Shown here piece by piece: positions 34,976-47,206 of a DNA stretch of 64,000 nucleotides. Made by a program: the position numbers and the translations under genes. Each line of letters begins with the position of its first letter. The first letter of the stretch is position 1. The notes below the pieces were generated by a model. That model did not search any database, was not told where the DNA came from, and saw nothing but the letters and a program-made list of their open reading frames with translations. This DNA comes from Diphasiastrum complanatum (Eukaryota; Streptophyta; Lycopodiopsida; Lycopodiales; Lycopodiaceae), in NCBI GenBank assembly GCA_029204225.1, contig CM055109.1:28600861-28664860 (forward strand), in the 5' to 3' direction.

Positions 34976-37900
34976 ATGACCACTCCTCAGGGACCTGATC
35001 AACCCCAGGAGAGAGGCTTCGACGAACTTGAAACAGAAGCCTTGGCTTACAGAAAAGGGAAGGAACCTATGGAAGTAGAAGAACAGGAACAGTTCGCTGA
35101 AGAACTCGACGAACTGGTTACCAAGGAGCAGTTCCTCCAATTGGTAACAGAGGTGGATGAACTGAAGCTGGCATTAGCCAATTTCAAGTCCAGTGTGGAC
35201 GACTCGTTCGCTGAACTCAAAAACTTGATTTTGAGTTCCGCGAAAGGAAGCCTTCTCTCCACTTCTCAGTTATCCCCTTCTCCACTTCCATCAGTTTCGG
35301 GTGAGACTTTACGGTCTCACCCCAGTGTTTTTTAAAGATTTAAAGCCTCCTACTTTTAATGGGGAAGAGAAGGATAGAAATGCAGATATTCTACAAACCT
35401 TCCTCAGCAAATGGAAGAACATTCATGCTCTTAAACAGACCCCTGACCATTTGCAAGCAATTGAGGCCAGTCTTTCTTTAGGGCCTATGGCCTATAAGTG
35501 GTGGTTAAATCTCCAGGAGACTGGGCAGACTCCCCGGTCATGGAAAGCTTTTGAAGAAGCTTTCCTAAGAGAATTTCTACCAGAGAATGAACTTGATAGA
35601 GCCTGGGAAGCCTGGGAAAGAACAGTAATGGACAAGTCCCTCATCCAATATATCTCGCAGTATCGAGAGGCAATTTTAAAGATTAAAAATATGGATGACT
35701 ATCAAAAAATCAGGGGATTTGTCCGTGGCCTCAAAGATGAATATAAAGTAGAGGTCCAGAGAAACTCGCCTACTACCCTTGAGCAAGCTCTCAGATATGC
35801 TCAAATCTATGATGATTCAGTGGGTAGGAAGAGAGCGAGACAGCAACCACTTTCTGAGCAGCTTCCTCAGAAAGACTTTCAATTTAAAAAGAAATTTTTA
35901 AAAAGAAAGAAAGAAGATAAATTTAAAGGTGAAGCTCCTCAGAAACGCCCTTCACTCATACAGCCCTTAAAACCAGATGATTTTGAGAAAGCCAAACAAG
36001 AACGTTTGTGCTTTGTGTGTATGGGCAAGGGACACACAGTCAGACAGTGTCCCAAGGGGCCTTTCACTAAAAAAGATAAGAAAGATAAAAAACAAGTTCA
36101 TCTTGTTCAGACTGTATGTTTCCCCAGTGACTCGGCAGCTTCCGAGATCAAAGTGTATCATGAAGATCATGAATACTGTTGCCAGCTGACCTCTGCAATG
36201 CTAGCGAGACCCTTCAGCTTTGGGCCGCATGACCTAGTACGTATGCATGGGAAAGTTGGTAACCAGTCAGTAAGAGTCATGGTTGATGATGGGGCAACCC
36301 ATAATTTCATCAACCACACCCTGGTTAAAAAGCTTAAACTACCAGAAGTACCTAGTCAGCATAGGTACATAGTTTCATTAGCTAAGGGTGAAGATAAAAA
36401 AATATGGGAAACTATGGTAAGTAAGTTAAATCTTGGTATTCAGGGGTACCAAGATCAAATAAACTTTCAGATAATGCACCTGGATCGAACAGACATTGTT
36501 CTCGGGAGAGATTGGCTCTACAGTTTAGGACCTTCCCTCCACAGAAACTATCAGGAGAACACCCTCAGCTTTCAGTATAAAGGCCGAGAGATCCAGTTGC
36601 ATGGGGAGCATGATGTTCCCAACAGCCCTATGGTCTGCAGTTCAGAGCTCTGTCAACTAATCGGAGACGAAGACCATCAGGTATTCTTATGTGACTTTCA
36701 GTTTATTCCTGAAGTTTCTATTTCCAGTTCTATTCAGCAGAAAATCAGTAAATTAGAAACTTTATTGTCTAGATTTAAAAATGTTTTTCCTGAAGATTTG
36801 CCACATGGTTTACCACCTAGCAGAGAGGTAGATCATGTAATAAACCTAGTACCAGGTACAGCACCTGTTTCTAAACCTCCGTATCGGGTCAGCCGAACAG
36901 AGGATGAAGAAATAACTAGGCAGTTAACAGACTATCTTGGGAAAGGCCAAATTCAGACCAGTAGTTCACCATGGGCCTCACCAGTCCTATTGGTGAAAAA
37001 GAAGGAGGGGTCTATGCGTCTTTGCGTAGATTACAGAGCCCTCAATAAAGTCACAATTAAGAATAAATACCCTATGCCTCGGGCAGACGAGTTGTTTGAT
37101 CAACTCGACGGGGCTAAGTTTTTCAGCAAAATAGACCTCAGATCGGGATATCATCAAGTCCGTATAAAATCGGAAGATGTCTCTAAAACAGCTTTTAGGA
37201 CTCGTCACGGTCATTATGAGTTTAAGGTGATGCCATTTGGGCTCACAAATGCTCCAGCTACCTTTATGACCTTGATGAACAGTGTCCTCAGACCATACTT
37301 GGGTAAATTTATAGTCGTATTTTTAGATGACATCCTCGTTTACAGCAAAACCAGGAAGGAGCATTTAAAACACCTCAGAAAGGTGTTTCGACTGCTCAGA
37401 AAGCATAAGCTTTATGCTAAACAATCCAAGTGTGAATTCTTCGTTGAAGAAGTAGCATATTTGGGTCACATTATCTCTTCAGATGGGATTAAGATGGACC
37501 CAAATAAGGTTAAAGCCATACTCAGTTGGCTGAGACCTCAGAATATTTTGGAACTTCAAATCTTTCTTGGTCTAGCGGGATATTACAGACGATTTGTCAA
37601 GGAATATGCTCAGATAGCAGTCCCTATGACAAATCTCCTTAAGGGGAAGGGAAATGAGTTCATTTGGGAGTCCGCACAACAGGAGAGCTTTGATGCTCTC
37701 AAAACAGCCTTAGCTACAGCACCAGTTTTAAAAGTCGTCGACCCCAACCAGCCATTTGTGGTCGAAACAGATGCTAGCGACTTTGCAGTAGGTGCTGTGC
37801 TAACTCAGGGTGGACGACCAGTTGCCTTCGAGAGTAAAAAACTCGAGCCAGCACAGACTAGGTATAGTGCCTATGAAAAGGAACTCTTTTCTATAGTCCA

Positions 37901-39763
37901 TGCCCTTAAGACTTGGAGGCATTATTTGTATGGTGCCAACTTTGAGGTCCTGACAGACCATGAGAGTCTCAGATACCTTTGCAATCAACCTAAGCTTAGA
38001 GGTCGGAAAGCTCGTTGGACAGAGTTGATGCAAGAGTTTGACATGTCTATCAGATATAGGCGTGGAAAATTCAATAAGTAGCAGATGCCCTTAGCAGAAT
38101 GCCTATGATAAACGAGCTGAGTTTTACTCAGATTCGTAATGAGTTACTCGAGTCCTTGAGAGGGAAATGCCAGCATGATGCATTCTTCTCTATTATCTGG
38201 AACTCAGTCCAGAACAGACATTTACAGACACCAGAACCAGTTCTCGGGGCTGGTGCCAGTTCATCCAAGAATACGGCAGCTTCCGTTGAGGATGATGATG
38301 AGTCCGAGTATACGTCGTCAGATGACGTTGAGGATTCTGAGCCTGTATTACCCAAGCAAACCCCAGTGGTTGAGGGTCAGTTGACTCAAGGATTCAAATG
38401 GAAACAGTATTCCATTCAGGATGAGTACTTGCTCTATAGAGATAGAGTATGTGTCCCCAATTCAGAGGATTATAGGCAGCAGGTTCTATATGAATGTCAT
38501 GACAATCCTAGCGCGGGACACCCAGGCATACAGAAGACCTATGAGCTTCTTCGTAGGCAATTTTTCTGGTCCAGTATGAAAAAGGACGTCCACCAGTATG
38601 TAACCAGTTGCCAGAAATGTCAAGTAAATAAAGCAGAGCGTTTAAAGACAGGAGGGTTGTTGCATCCCTTAGAAATACCAGCTGGTAAATGGGAGAGTAT
38701 CTCCATGGATTTTATAGTAGGCCTGCCTAAAACCCAAAAGGGTAATGACGCTATATGGGTCACAGTTGACCGTCTGACCAAAATGGCTCATTTTATTCCG
38801 ACCAAAACAACCGTTAGAGCTCCAGAGTTAGCGAGGTTGTTTGTAGACGGGATATTTAAATTGTACGGTCTACCTTCCGGCATAGTCAGCGACCGGGACA
38901 GTAAGTTTACTGGAAATTTTTGGAAGGCAGTATTCCATCATCTCCATACTAAACTTAATATGAGTACCACCGACCATCCACAGACGGACGGTCAAACAGA
39001 AAGGGTAAATCAAGTGCTGGAGGATATGCTTCATGCATACGTCAGCAAGAGGCAGACTAATTGGGAAGAGTATCTCTTGATATTAGAGTTTGCTTACAAC
39101 AGTACCAAACATTCAGCTACGGGATACAGCCCATTTATGCTGATGTACGGTTTTCAGCCACGCTCACCCACAGCTGTAGGGTTTAAACAAGAAAAAGTTG
39201 AAGCAGCCAGAAACTTTTTAGAAGACCTAAACCAGATGATAGAACATGCTAAGCGTAGCATTAGACAATCCCAGGATCGAGCCAGGCATTATGCAGATCC
39301 ACACAGACGGGATGTGCAGTTCTCCACTGGTGAGAAAGTCTACTTGAGAGTCCCAGTTGACTCTAAAACCCTCAAATCAGGAGTGTGTGCTAAGTTATCT
39401 CCAAGGTATTGTGGTCCCTTTACCATCAGTAGGAGACTAGGCGAGGTCACCTATGAACTAGAACTCCCACACAGCAGTAAGGTTTTTCCAGTTTTTCATG
39501 TAAGTCAGTTACGAAAAGCCTTAACCAGATCAGATAATCTGGTAGGGGACAGTGTTCTAGTTCTCCCATTGGATCCTCAACAACCTCCACATGAACCAGA
39601 GGAAATTCTTGATATTAGAGAGACGCAGACTCGTCATACTCTATACCGAGAATATCTGGTTAAGTGGAATGATCAGCCTGTTGAGAATGCCACTTGGGAA
39701 AGAGGCAGCGTCCTTTGCAAGATTTTTTTAGACTTTGTCTTAGAGGACCAAGACGGTTCTTAA
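34976..39763 (+). CDS. Element D Gag-Pol polyprotein with chromodomain, two frameshifts
   Basis: Starts [15 protein letters not shown] at 34976 with an acidic coiled-coil N-terminus. A T-run at about 35328-35333 shifts the frame before [15 protein letters not shown]. Gag ends with zinc knuckle [14 protein letters not shown] (36009-36050). Protease reads [12 protein letters not shown] (about 36279), with Asp where Ser or Thr is usual in the D-S/T-G triad. RT has [28 protein letters not shown] and catalytic FLDD (about 37319). RNase H has [13 protein letters not shown] and [10 protein letters not shown] second one-base break at about 38077, just before VADALSRMP, separates integrase: H..GHPGIQKT zinc region with CQKCQ, D in [10 protein letters not shown] in VSDRDSKF, E in GQTERVN. 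The tail [27 protein letters not shown] is a chromodomain, which in chromoviruses guides integration to modified chromatin. Lesions are few, so the element may have been active very recently. Confidence 0.95.
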
Positions 39764-39774
39764 GGGGGAGGGAG
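39761..39774 (+). promoter_or_regulatory. Polypurine tract of element D
   Basis: A purine-rich run around aagggggaggga directly precedes the TG of the 3' LTR; it overlaps the Gag-Pol stop codon. Confidence 0.85.
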
Positions 39775-40132
39775 TGTTACGAGCTCGTAACCAGTGCCGA
39801 ACCCTAGAGAACACAGATAGGTCAGATACCACAGTCAGGGTCGTGTCCAGCGTACATGACCAACAGGGCAAGACAGTGTGAGTAGTGTGCCCCAGCACGG
39901 TCCATAGCCATGGCGGGCCTAACACAGCCTAGGGACCCTGTCAGCAGGATAGGGCCCCCAGTTGGGTCCCGACGTGCAGTCGGCCACGTCAGTGCCACGT
40001 GGCCGACACTTGGCAGTTGCATGCTACCAGTCCTCACACTGGGCTAGGAGGGGCTTACTCTATATCAGGGAGTAGGCAAGGTTGGGTGGATCAGTTAGTG
40101 TTTGCCCTACTGTGGTGTTAGGATCTATTACA
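39775..40132 (+). repeat. 3' LTR of element D
   Basis: 358 bp, identical to the 5' LTR except for three transitions (in gaccaacagg, cagcacggtc and gccacgtggc). Followed by TSD gtcga. Confidence 0.97.
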
Positions 40133-40137
40133 GTCGA

Positions 40138-41220
40138 GTTGGTTGCATTCGAGATGCTAACCCTTGTTATTGCTCCATGATGACTTGCCTGGTAGAGTGC
40201 CATTGAGTTCATGTGGCAGAGTCTTCTGTGCCACAGAGTGTCTGGCAAGTTGTCATAGGTCTGATGCATTTGATCTTCAGGTAGACGCACCTTTAGATGG
40301 TTGCCCTTCCTTCTGCCTTGAGCAATGAGAGTGTTGGTGCTAGCATCAATCACATTGCATGCTTTATTAGAAAACGTCACACGCATCTCTACATTTGCTA
40401 TTCTTGCTACCTAGAGCAAGTCTTGCTGCAGAGTTGGCACAAACAAAACATCTTCGAGTCATCTGTCTTTGTCGTTGGTGTTGAGCCAGAGTGAACCAAT
40501 ACCGTTCAATTGATGTCTGGATCCATCTCCAAGAACTATAAATCTTGAGGGATATGCACTTCTGAAATCAGACGTGATTCATCTTGATGTCATGAAGTAC
40601 GAGGTGGCTCCTGAATCCAGGATCACCTTGTGTGTATCGGACGTTGATGCTGCACACACATCTTCACAGATGTAGGCGGTCGAACAATTTTTGTTCATTC
40701 TTTCTTCACCCATATTCAAGCTCTCGGGCTCCTCGACATAGGAAGAACTATTATTGTTCTCTTGTCTATTTTGTGCTGATTTGCTTCTTGGGTTCTGGTG
40801 ACAATCCATGGTTGCATGACCCTTCTTATGGCATTGGATACACTCAATCTTGGGATTGAGCCAGCAGGTATCTACCGTATGCCCATCTCTTCTGCATCTT
40901 GTGTAGGTCTTCTTGTCTGCATCTTGTCGTTTCGACCTCCCTTTGGTCTTCCAGTCGCTTTTGCTGGTCCCCTCTACTTATTGGTCATGATCCTGCCTCT
41001 GATTTGACTCTCTCTTAGGCTTGAACTATTTCTTTGATTTTTCTCTATTGCCGTAGAGTTCCTGGTCAGAGCCATCTTTGTAATCAAGATGCTCTCTGGC
41101 CTCGACTTCCTCTCGAATCTCGACAATCGCCTTTTCAAGGTTCACGGGAGGATCTTTCATGAGTAGGGTTCATGTTGTCTGGAAAGATCTGGGTAAGGCT
41201 CTCAACAGATATGTGAGCTA
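40138..41220 (-). pseudogene. Element E: gag C-terminus, protease and GAG-pre-integrase
   Basis: Minus-strand Copia coding with frame breaks. At 41220-40930 is the gag tail (KAIVEIREEVEA). Zinc-knuckle sequence with an IECIQCHKKGHATMDC motif lies at about 40860-40790. Protease is VILDSGATSYF (about 40600), with the D-S-G triad kept. GAG-pre-integrase is LWHRRLCHMNSMALYQAS (about 40240). The N-terminal half of gag is missing: homology stops at about 41220, where an LTR-like fragment begins. Confidence 0.85.
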
Positions 41221-41357
41221 AAAACTTAGACATATGAAATAAACAGCATAAACATTCAACATCCAAGATATCACTCTCTCACTCACTCTCTCTCTCATTC
41301 AAAAGCACCTCTCTCTTGCGCTCTCTCTCTCTCACGATCCTCCATGTTTGTCCAAAA

Positions 41358-41493
<136 letters not shown>

Positions 41494-41778
41494 TTAGGGT
41501 GGACAATGCGGTAACCAGACATGTGATAAATTTTGGGAGGTGGTTTGTGATGAGCATGACATTGATCCCACTGGAACCTACCAAGGAATGTCAGATCTGC
41601 AACTGGAGGGAGTTAATGTGTACTTTAATGAAGCAAGTGGTGGAAGGTATGTTTCCAAGTCTGTGCTCATGGATTTGGAGCTTGGAACCATGGATAGCGT
41701 CCGATCTAGACCTTATGGTCAGATATTTAGGCCTGATAACTTAGTGTTTGGTAAAACTGGAACTGGAAATAATTGGGT

Positions 41779-42074
41779 TTGCATTAGCTGTGTTTAGAAT
41801 TGGGCTTGCTCCTTCAATTTTAGTGGAGTACGTTTCTCTTTTCTACAAGCTGACAAAGATATGCCTCATTGTGAAAGGAATTCGGCCTCCTAAACCTCGC
41901 AAAGGTGAGCTCATAGTCCTCTTTGTGTGCACACATAGGATGCTTAATAGACCCTATCGTGGATTTCGCAGCTTCAGGAAGAGATGTTACTACTCTAACC
42001 TACAACATCAACCGAGTTTCAAAGACCTATTACAACATTCCTGTTGTCCAGAGATAGAGAGAGAGACGCTAAGG
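41779..42074 (+). other. Insertion of unknown origin inside the tubulin pseudogene
   Basis: Replaces the sequence expected for the GHYTEGAELIDSV part of beta-tubulin. It is not at a known beta-tubulin intron position and has no LTR, TIR or obvious TSD. It includes a short frame with [12 protein letters not shown]. Tubulin similarity resumes at about 42075 with [11 protein letters not shown]. Confidence 0.6.
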
Positions 42075-42452
42075 GAAATTACACAAAAGGGGTTGGACGT
42101 GGTTCGTAAAGAAGCCGAAAGCTGCGATTGTTTGCAGGTTTTTCAAGTGTGTCATTCTCTTGGTGGAGGTACCAGTTCCGGAATGGGAACATTTTTCATT
42201 TCTAAGATCAGAGAAGAATATCCAAACAAAATGATGCTAACGTTTTCAGTTTTTCCATCTCCAAAGGCTTCAGACACCGTTGTTGAACCGTATAAAGCTA
42301 CACTTTATGTTCATCAGTTGGTCGCAAATGTAGATGAGTGTATGGTATTGGACAATGAGGCAATCTACCACATTTGCTTCAGAACTCTGAAGCTTATTAC
42401 TCCTACTTTCGGTGACTTGAATCATTTGATTTCTATGACCATGAGCACAATC

Positions 42453-42457
42453 ACATG
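42453..42457. repeat. Target site duplication (left) of element J
   Basis: acatg equals acatg at 48705-48709. Keeping one copy restores continuous tubulin reading across the site (ITC then CL). Confidence 0.95.
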
Positions 42458-43349
42458 TGTTAGCAACAAAGTAAAATCAAAGTAAAATAAAACACCGTGG
42501 CATGTGTATTGTAAGTCCACTGTGAGTATTTGTTAATAAACTCCTACCATGGCATGTGTGTTATAAGTCCATGAGTAGAAACTTAATTAAATTCTAAAAA
42601 GTTAGAAAACTTAACTTAGAGAACTTAAACTTAGAAACTTAAGCTTAGAAAATAAAAAATTCTAAGTTATCTTGAGTTCTAAGTTTAGAGTCTTAGGCCT
42701 TCTAAGTTAGAAGTGGAGAAGTTTAGAATTCTTAGAATTGCAAGTTTTAGAAATTAATCCCATAAGTTAGTAGAAGCTTATGGAAGGCCCTTCTTTCTAT
42801 AAAAAGAGAGGCATTTCCCTTGTAGAATAACACTTTGAGATTATGCTAAATTGCTCTCTCTTTGAAATTATCATTCTATTTCTTTGTGTTCCCATTGGAA
42901 GGTGCATAGCTTGAGGGAAGGCGCTTGGGCCTCCTCTTGCCTCCTTTCATTGGTTTTACTTTTGGCATGCTTTTATTTGCTTATTGTTTAGTATTAGCCG
43001 CAAGTCATGTTTTCTAATTCCTTTTGGGTGTTAAGTAGGATTTAGTCCTCTTGCTAGTTGGGAAGCCTTAGCAAGATTTTATTCATTGATCCTTGCTAGT
43101 TGGGTAAGCCTTAGCAAGTTTATTTTGTTTTTTGGACATTGGCTAGTTGGGTACCGCCTTAACCACACCTTAGTTAGTTTTATTTCCGTTTCGAGCACGA
43201 GTTAGGAAAGCCTTGGTGCTTCCTCCTTGTTTATGTTTTATTCACAATTGAAAGCTTGTAGAACTTAGGTGGACAACCGGTCTACCACTATACTACGCAC
43301 GAACCTCTACTTTAGACCTAGCCACCGTAATGGAGTAGAAATACTTCCA
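42458..43349 (+). repeat. Left LTR of element J (forward)
   Basis: About 892 bp from TGTTAGCAACAAAG to ACTTCCA (or 43352 if it ends AACA). It contains repeated ttgctagttgggaagcctt-type words at about 43050-43150 and a near-terminal cacgaacctctac block. Confidence 0.92.
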
Positions 43350-43353
43350 ACAT

Positions 43354-43366
43354 TGGCGCCGTTACC
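43354..43366 (+). promoter_or_regulatory. PBS of element J (Asp tRNA type)
   Basis: tggcgccgttacc matches the first bases of the plant Athila/Tat PBS TGGCGCCGTTGCCGGGG with one change, then diverges. Confidence 0.75.
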
Positions 43367-43567
43367 ACTTTATAAGTTTTTTTCTACATAGCTTACTTGT
43401 TTTTTTTTTTACTAACATGCTTGTGTGTATGCTTACCTGCTATTTTCCTTCACACTACAACACAAAGACTTCACTCCACTTTATAAGTTTTTTTCTACAT
43501 AGCTTACTTGTTTTCTTTTTTTACTAACATGCTTGTGTGTATGCTTACCTACTATTTTCCTTCACAC
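43367..43567 (+). repeat. Tandem duplication in element J leader, 111 bp unit
   Basis: actttataagtttttttctacat starts at 43367 and again at 43478; both copies run through gcttgtgtgtatgcttacct to ttttccttcacac. Confidence 0.9.
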
Positions 43568-43885
43568 AGACGAGCTGCTGAGCAACCTATCAAGCCGGGG
43601 GAAAGCAACAAAAGTGTCAACTTGGGCATTTCGTTTGAAAGAAGTGACCCAAGTGACATTTTTTTTTCAACCAAACATGTATATCAAAATTCGCCGGTCT
43701 GTTTGCAGCCATAACATACAGTGATCTTCCATTCTATTACCTCCATAAATTCTGACTCTGTTCATATTTTTCGAAAACCCATTATTTTACTGTCAAAATC
43801 CTTTATCTCAGAGATTTAACTTGTTTTTTTAATCAGAAAATCACTTTTTCCACTATTATTCTTATTTGTCAACAAAATTTTTGTA

Positions 43886-44660
43886 TGAGAATTCGCAGAC
43901 CATACCACGAAATTGCCCACAATCTAAACAATTTCTATACATCCTCTGCGAATTTTGTCCTTTACAAAAAATTCAAAAAATTAAAAAAAAACAATATTTT
44001 GTCTGTGAAAACTCCTTATCAGAATTTGCTGACCATACCATGAAATTGTCCACAATGTGCACAATTTTAGGTGAATTCTATATATAAAAAAAAAGTCTCT
44101 CAATATCAGAATTCGCCGACCATGCCACAAAATCGCCCACAATCGAAATGATTTCTGTACATCCTCTGTGAATTCTGTCCTTTACAAAAAAATTTAAAAA
44201 TCAATATTTTGTCTGTGAAAACTCCTTATCAGAATTCACCGACCATACCACGAAATCGTCCAAAATGTGCACAATTTCTGGCGAATTCTTTAAAAAAAAA
44301 AAAAAAATCTCAGTATCAGAATTCGCTGACCATACCACGAAATCGTCTACAATCTAAATGATTTCTATACATCCTTTGCAAATTCTGTCCTTTACAAAAC
44401 ATCCAAAAAAATTTAAAACTTCATATTTAGTCTTTGAAAACTCCTTATCAGAATTCGCTGACCATACCACAAAATCGTCCATAATGTGCACGATTTCTAA
44501 CGAATTCTAAAAAAAAAAAAAAAAAATCTCAATATCAGAATTCGTCGACCATACCACAAAATCGCCCACAGTCTGTACGATTTCTATACATCCTCTACAA
44601 ATTCTGTCCTTTACAAAAAAAATCCATATTTTGTTAGTGAAAATTCCTTGTCAGAATTTG
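43886..44660 (+). repeat. Tandem repeat array in element J leader, about 215 bp composite unit
   Basis: About 3.5 units, each made of two related halves. One half, about 127 bp, starts agaattcgccgaccat and has catcctctgcgaattctgtcc; the other, about 90 bp, has gaccataccacgaaatcgtcc and aatgtgcacaatttct. Starts fall near 43890, 44108, 44317 and 44538. A-rich tracts join the units. Such arrays are common in leaders and 3' regions of Tat-like elements. Confidence 0.9.
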
Positions 44661-44879
44661 TGAGTATTGTATTCTGATTCAACAACTTGTTTGCAAGTTC
44701 TACACTTGTCTGTGAATTCTGTTACTCCAAAAAAGTATAGATTCTTGTCCAAATTCACTATCTTGCAAGTAAACCACCTTTTTGACCTTTTGTGAACAAG
44801 TACAGTACTATACTGATCATTTGTACTGTTATTCTGTTTATCATTCTGCATTATGTCATGAGATTGTGTTGAATCTTCT

Positions 44880-46162
44880 AATCCTGCACCTCCACGCCTA
44901 GAATGTAGAATCTCACGCATTGCTGCACCAAAGTACGACGGAGAATCTGACCCAGTTAAATTTCTTCAAAACTTTGATAATACATGTCACTTCTATGGAG
45001 ACACCTCTGAAACTAAAAAGCTCAAACTATTTCCTATGGTGCTCTATGGAATAGCCAAAGAGTGGTATCTCAACCTAGAAGTTCCTGATCTTATTTCTTG
45101 GAATACCCTCAAAGACGCTCTTATCAAGCGTTTCAAACCTTCTAAACTGACTCAAAGTCCATTCATCCAAATCACACATATCAAGATGCATCGCAAAGAG
45201 TTGTAAGAAGCTACATTGAACATTTTAAACGTCTCAAAATAGAATGTGTTGATGAGCATATCACCGAACGAATGGCCATCAAATTGTTCCTGGTTGGACT
45301 CCCTAAAAGTATCCGCCGAGAACTGAAACCAGTTGACCTTTATGATCAACTTAAGGATGTCATGACTGATGCCTTTCGCGAAGAAGACGAGGGGTCCAAT
45401 GAAGACTTTGATTACCGTGACAAGGAATCCAAACTCCCCAAACGTCTTCACAACCAGAAGATTGAGAATACAGCCCAATCTTCAGAACTTTTACATCAAA
45501 TGAAAACTTGGTAGAAAGCTCAACAAACTCACATGGACAAACTAACTGCTGATTTCCAAAACGCTATGAAGAATATTATTGATAAATCTTTTCCAACAGG
45601 AGAAAATGTCTGGTGTCCTATCTGTTCATAGAATCACACTGCTATTGAGTGCTCCCAACTGAAAACCCATTTTCCAATAGCACCCAGACTTATGTCTCAT
45701 CATTACCGCCCCTTCACTCCACAACAATCCATGCCACTACCAGGAGTTTATCAACCACGACCAACTGCACCCAATCAGTTCCAACCACGCCAACGGTTTG
45801 TCGTTAATCAACCCGTTTCACAACCAGTTGTGCATTTTTTTTATTCAAATTCCATAAATCTAGCAACTTATTTTGTGGACGACACTACTCCACCAAGATA
45901 CCCCTCTGAACTGGTGGTATATTATTTGTATGATCCTAATGCCCCGATCTATGATCCAAACCAAGTTGTGTTTACCACCCAACAATTTCTCGTAATACAC
46001 GGATGTTTTATTTGTGCAGGTAAACATCCTAGTATTCGCTGCCTAGACAAACTTTGTCTTCCACCAGCTTGCGAAAATTGTGGCATTGAACACCATGTTA
46101 AGAATTGCCCTTCACGCTTGCGCTGGCACAGTTGTGCTACTTCTAGGAAATTTATTGATTGA
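44880..46162 (+). pseudogene. Element J: gag (degenerate)
   Basis: With one frameshift near 45206 and two stops it encodes a Ty3/gypsy Gag. The capsid-like region has APKYDGESDPVKFLQNF, YGIAKEWYLNL and ALIKRFKPSKL, then YIEHFKRLKIECVDE and FLVGLPKSIRREL. Three zinc-knuckle-like motifs of the uncommon CX2CX3HX4C spacing follow: CPIC..NHTAIEC with a stop inside (about 45613), CFICAGKHPSIRC (about 46006) and CENCGIEHHVKNC (about 46072). These resemble the gag of element B (CSICTGNHTVNEC). Gag would form the particle and bind RNA. No pol follows. Confidence 0.82.
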
Positions 46163-47206
46163 CGTTTGTTATGTGAGTTTGAATATGTGTTTGTAAGTTT
46201 GTAACCTATGTTGTTTTGTGATAATGTTCTTTTAGTTTGCTCATTTTTTTACTTTTTTTTTTACACCCTTTTACGTTATGTTTTTGTTTTCTTGCAAGTC
46301 AGTCAGTCAAAGAATCTTTAAAGTACTCAGGCGTAACTTTCAGCTTCTATTCCAAAACATTCAATTGTTGTACAGAGTCAGAAAGATCACACAGCAACAC
46401 CACCTTGTGCACCGCCATTATCACCATACTCCATTAGATATTATCTATCGATGTGTGGCCAACACAAATTATCTTCACAAGCGATGTTGTGCAACCCCAA
46501 AGCACAATTCAAATGTGAGAAAAAATCACTACTCAGAAGACACAAGCCAGAGACTACTCACACACGCTTCCACGCAGTATTTTTTTCATGAGTGGACTCC
46601 CAAGAAACAACATATAGATTGGAAAAAAAGAAATTAAGGGACTTCACAACAAATGTTCTATTTGGAAACCAATGGAGCACATTATCTGGCTGCCAATATT
46701 ATCCAACAAAAGATCCATCTTTCCAACAAGATGGAATGTTCACAAAAACCACAACCACCTTCAATAAGCAGTTGGTTTTACGTAAGCGATACAAAATCCA
46801 CACTTTTTCAGCTGTATATCCATGCTCGCTACTTCAACAAGCTCAAAAGTTGCAATGATGAAAAATTCCTGACTCCATCAGTTAATGGAATTATAGATAC
46901 ACAACCCCAAAGACAAATGTCATTTTCAACGGCAAATAATGATGACTCTTCGAAAAATTGTACATTGAGCATGTATAAAAAGACAGACAAGATCCCTATC
47001 ATCCCTTGTCCACACCCATTCCTTCTCCCATGTTCCACCATATAATTAATCTTGAAGCTTCATCTCCTTTTCTCATCCATGCTTCAAGACCTCATTCCCA
47101 TCCGATTGATCATTCTGAACTTGCTCTAGTTCTCACTTGAAGCACTTCGTGGAGCAGACAAGTCTACAACATTTGCAGCATACAGATGATGCCAATTCGG
47201 AACTCC
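46163..47206 (+). other. Element J: region after gag, no pol
   Basis: About 1 kb with no protease, RT or integrase similarity. A 130-codon frame at 46653-47045 has no recognised domain; it may be spacer sequence captured by the element. It ends where a truncated LTR copy begins. Confidence 0.5.

Larger units (their letters stand above)
33815..40132 (+). mobile_element. Ty3/gypsy chromovirus, element D, near intact
   Basis: 358 bp LTRs at both ends (TGTTACGAGCTCG...GGATCTATTACA) differ at only three sites, all transitions. There is an initiator-Met PBS, gag-pol in the Ty3/gypsy order ending in a chromodomain, a polypurine tract and a perfect 5 bp TSD. Two single-base frame breaks are seen in coding sequence. 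It is inserted into the integrase of Copia element E in the opposite orientation, so it is younger than E. Confidence 0.97.
31430..41270 (-). mobile_element. Copia element E, minus strand, decayed and split by element D
   Basis: Read from right to left: truncated gag (41220), zinc knuckles, protease, GAG-pre-integrase (40133), then a jump over element D, integrase (33814), RT and RNase H (32035) and the 3' end. The shared about 50 bp at both ends suggests LTR remnants. RT lacks its central part, including the YVDD region. It is dead and older than D. Confidence 0.85.

Noticed and set aside
33815-40132. The 358 bp repeats at 33815 and 39775 as a dispersed satellite
   Set aside because: They flank a gag-pol element with PBS, polypurine tract and TSD, so they are its LTRs.
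41748-42485. 245-codon frame as an independent gene
   Set aside because: Its second half is beta-tubulin pseudogene sequence and its first half is the unknown 300 bp insertion; the last codons are LTR.
43886-44660. Possible CRISPR-like or satellite array
   Set aside because: Units are about 215 bp with two half-units and A-rich joints, in a plant LTR leader, not short repeats with unique spacers. Annotated as leader tandem repeat.
46653-47045. 130-codon frame in element J as a possible protease or accessory gene
   Set aside because: No D-S/T-G motif, zinc ligand set or family similarity; it lies in a low-complexity-rich spacer.
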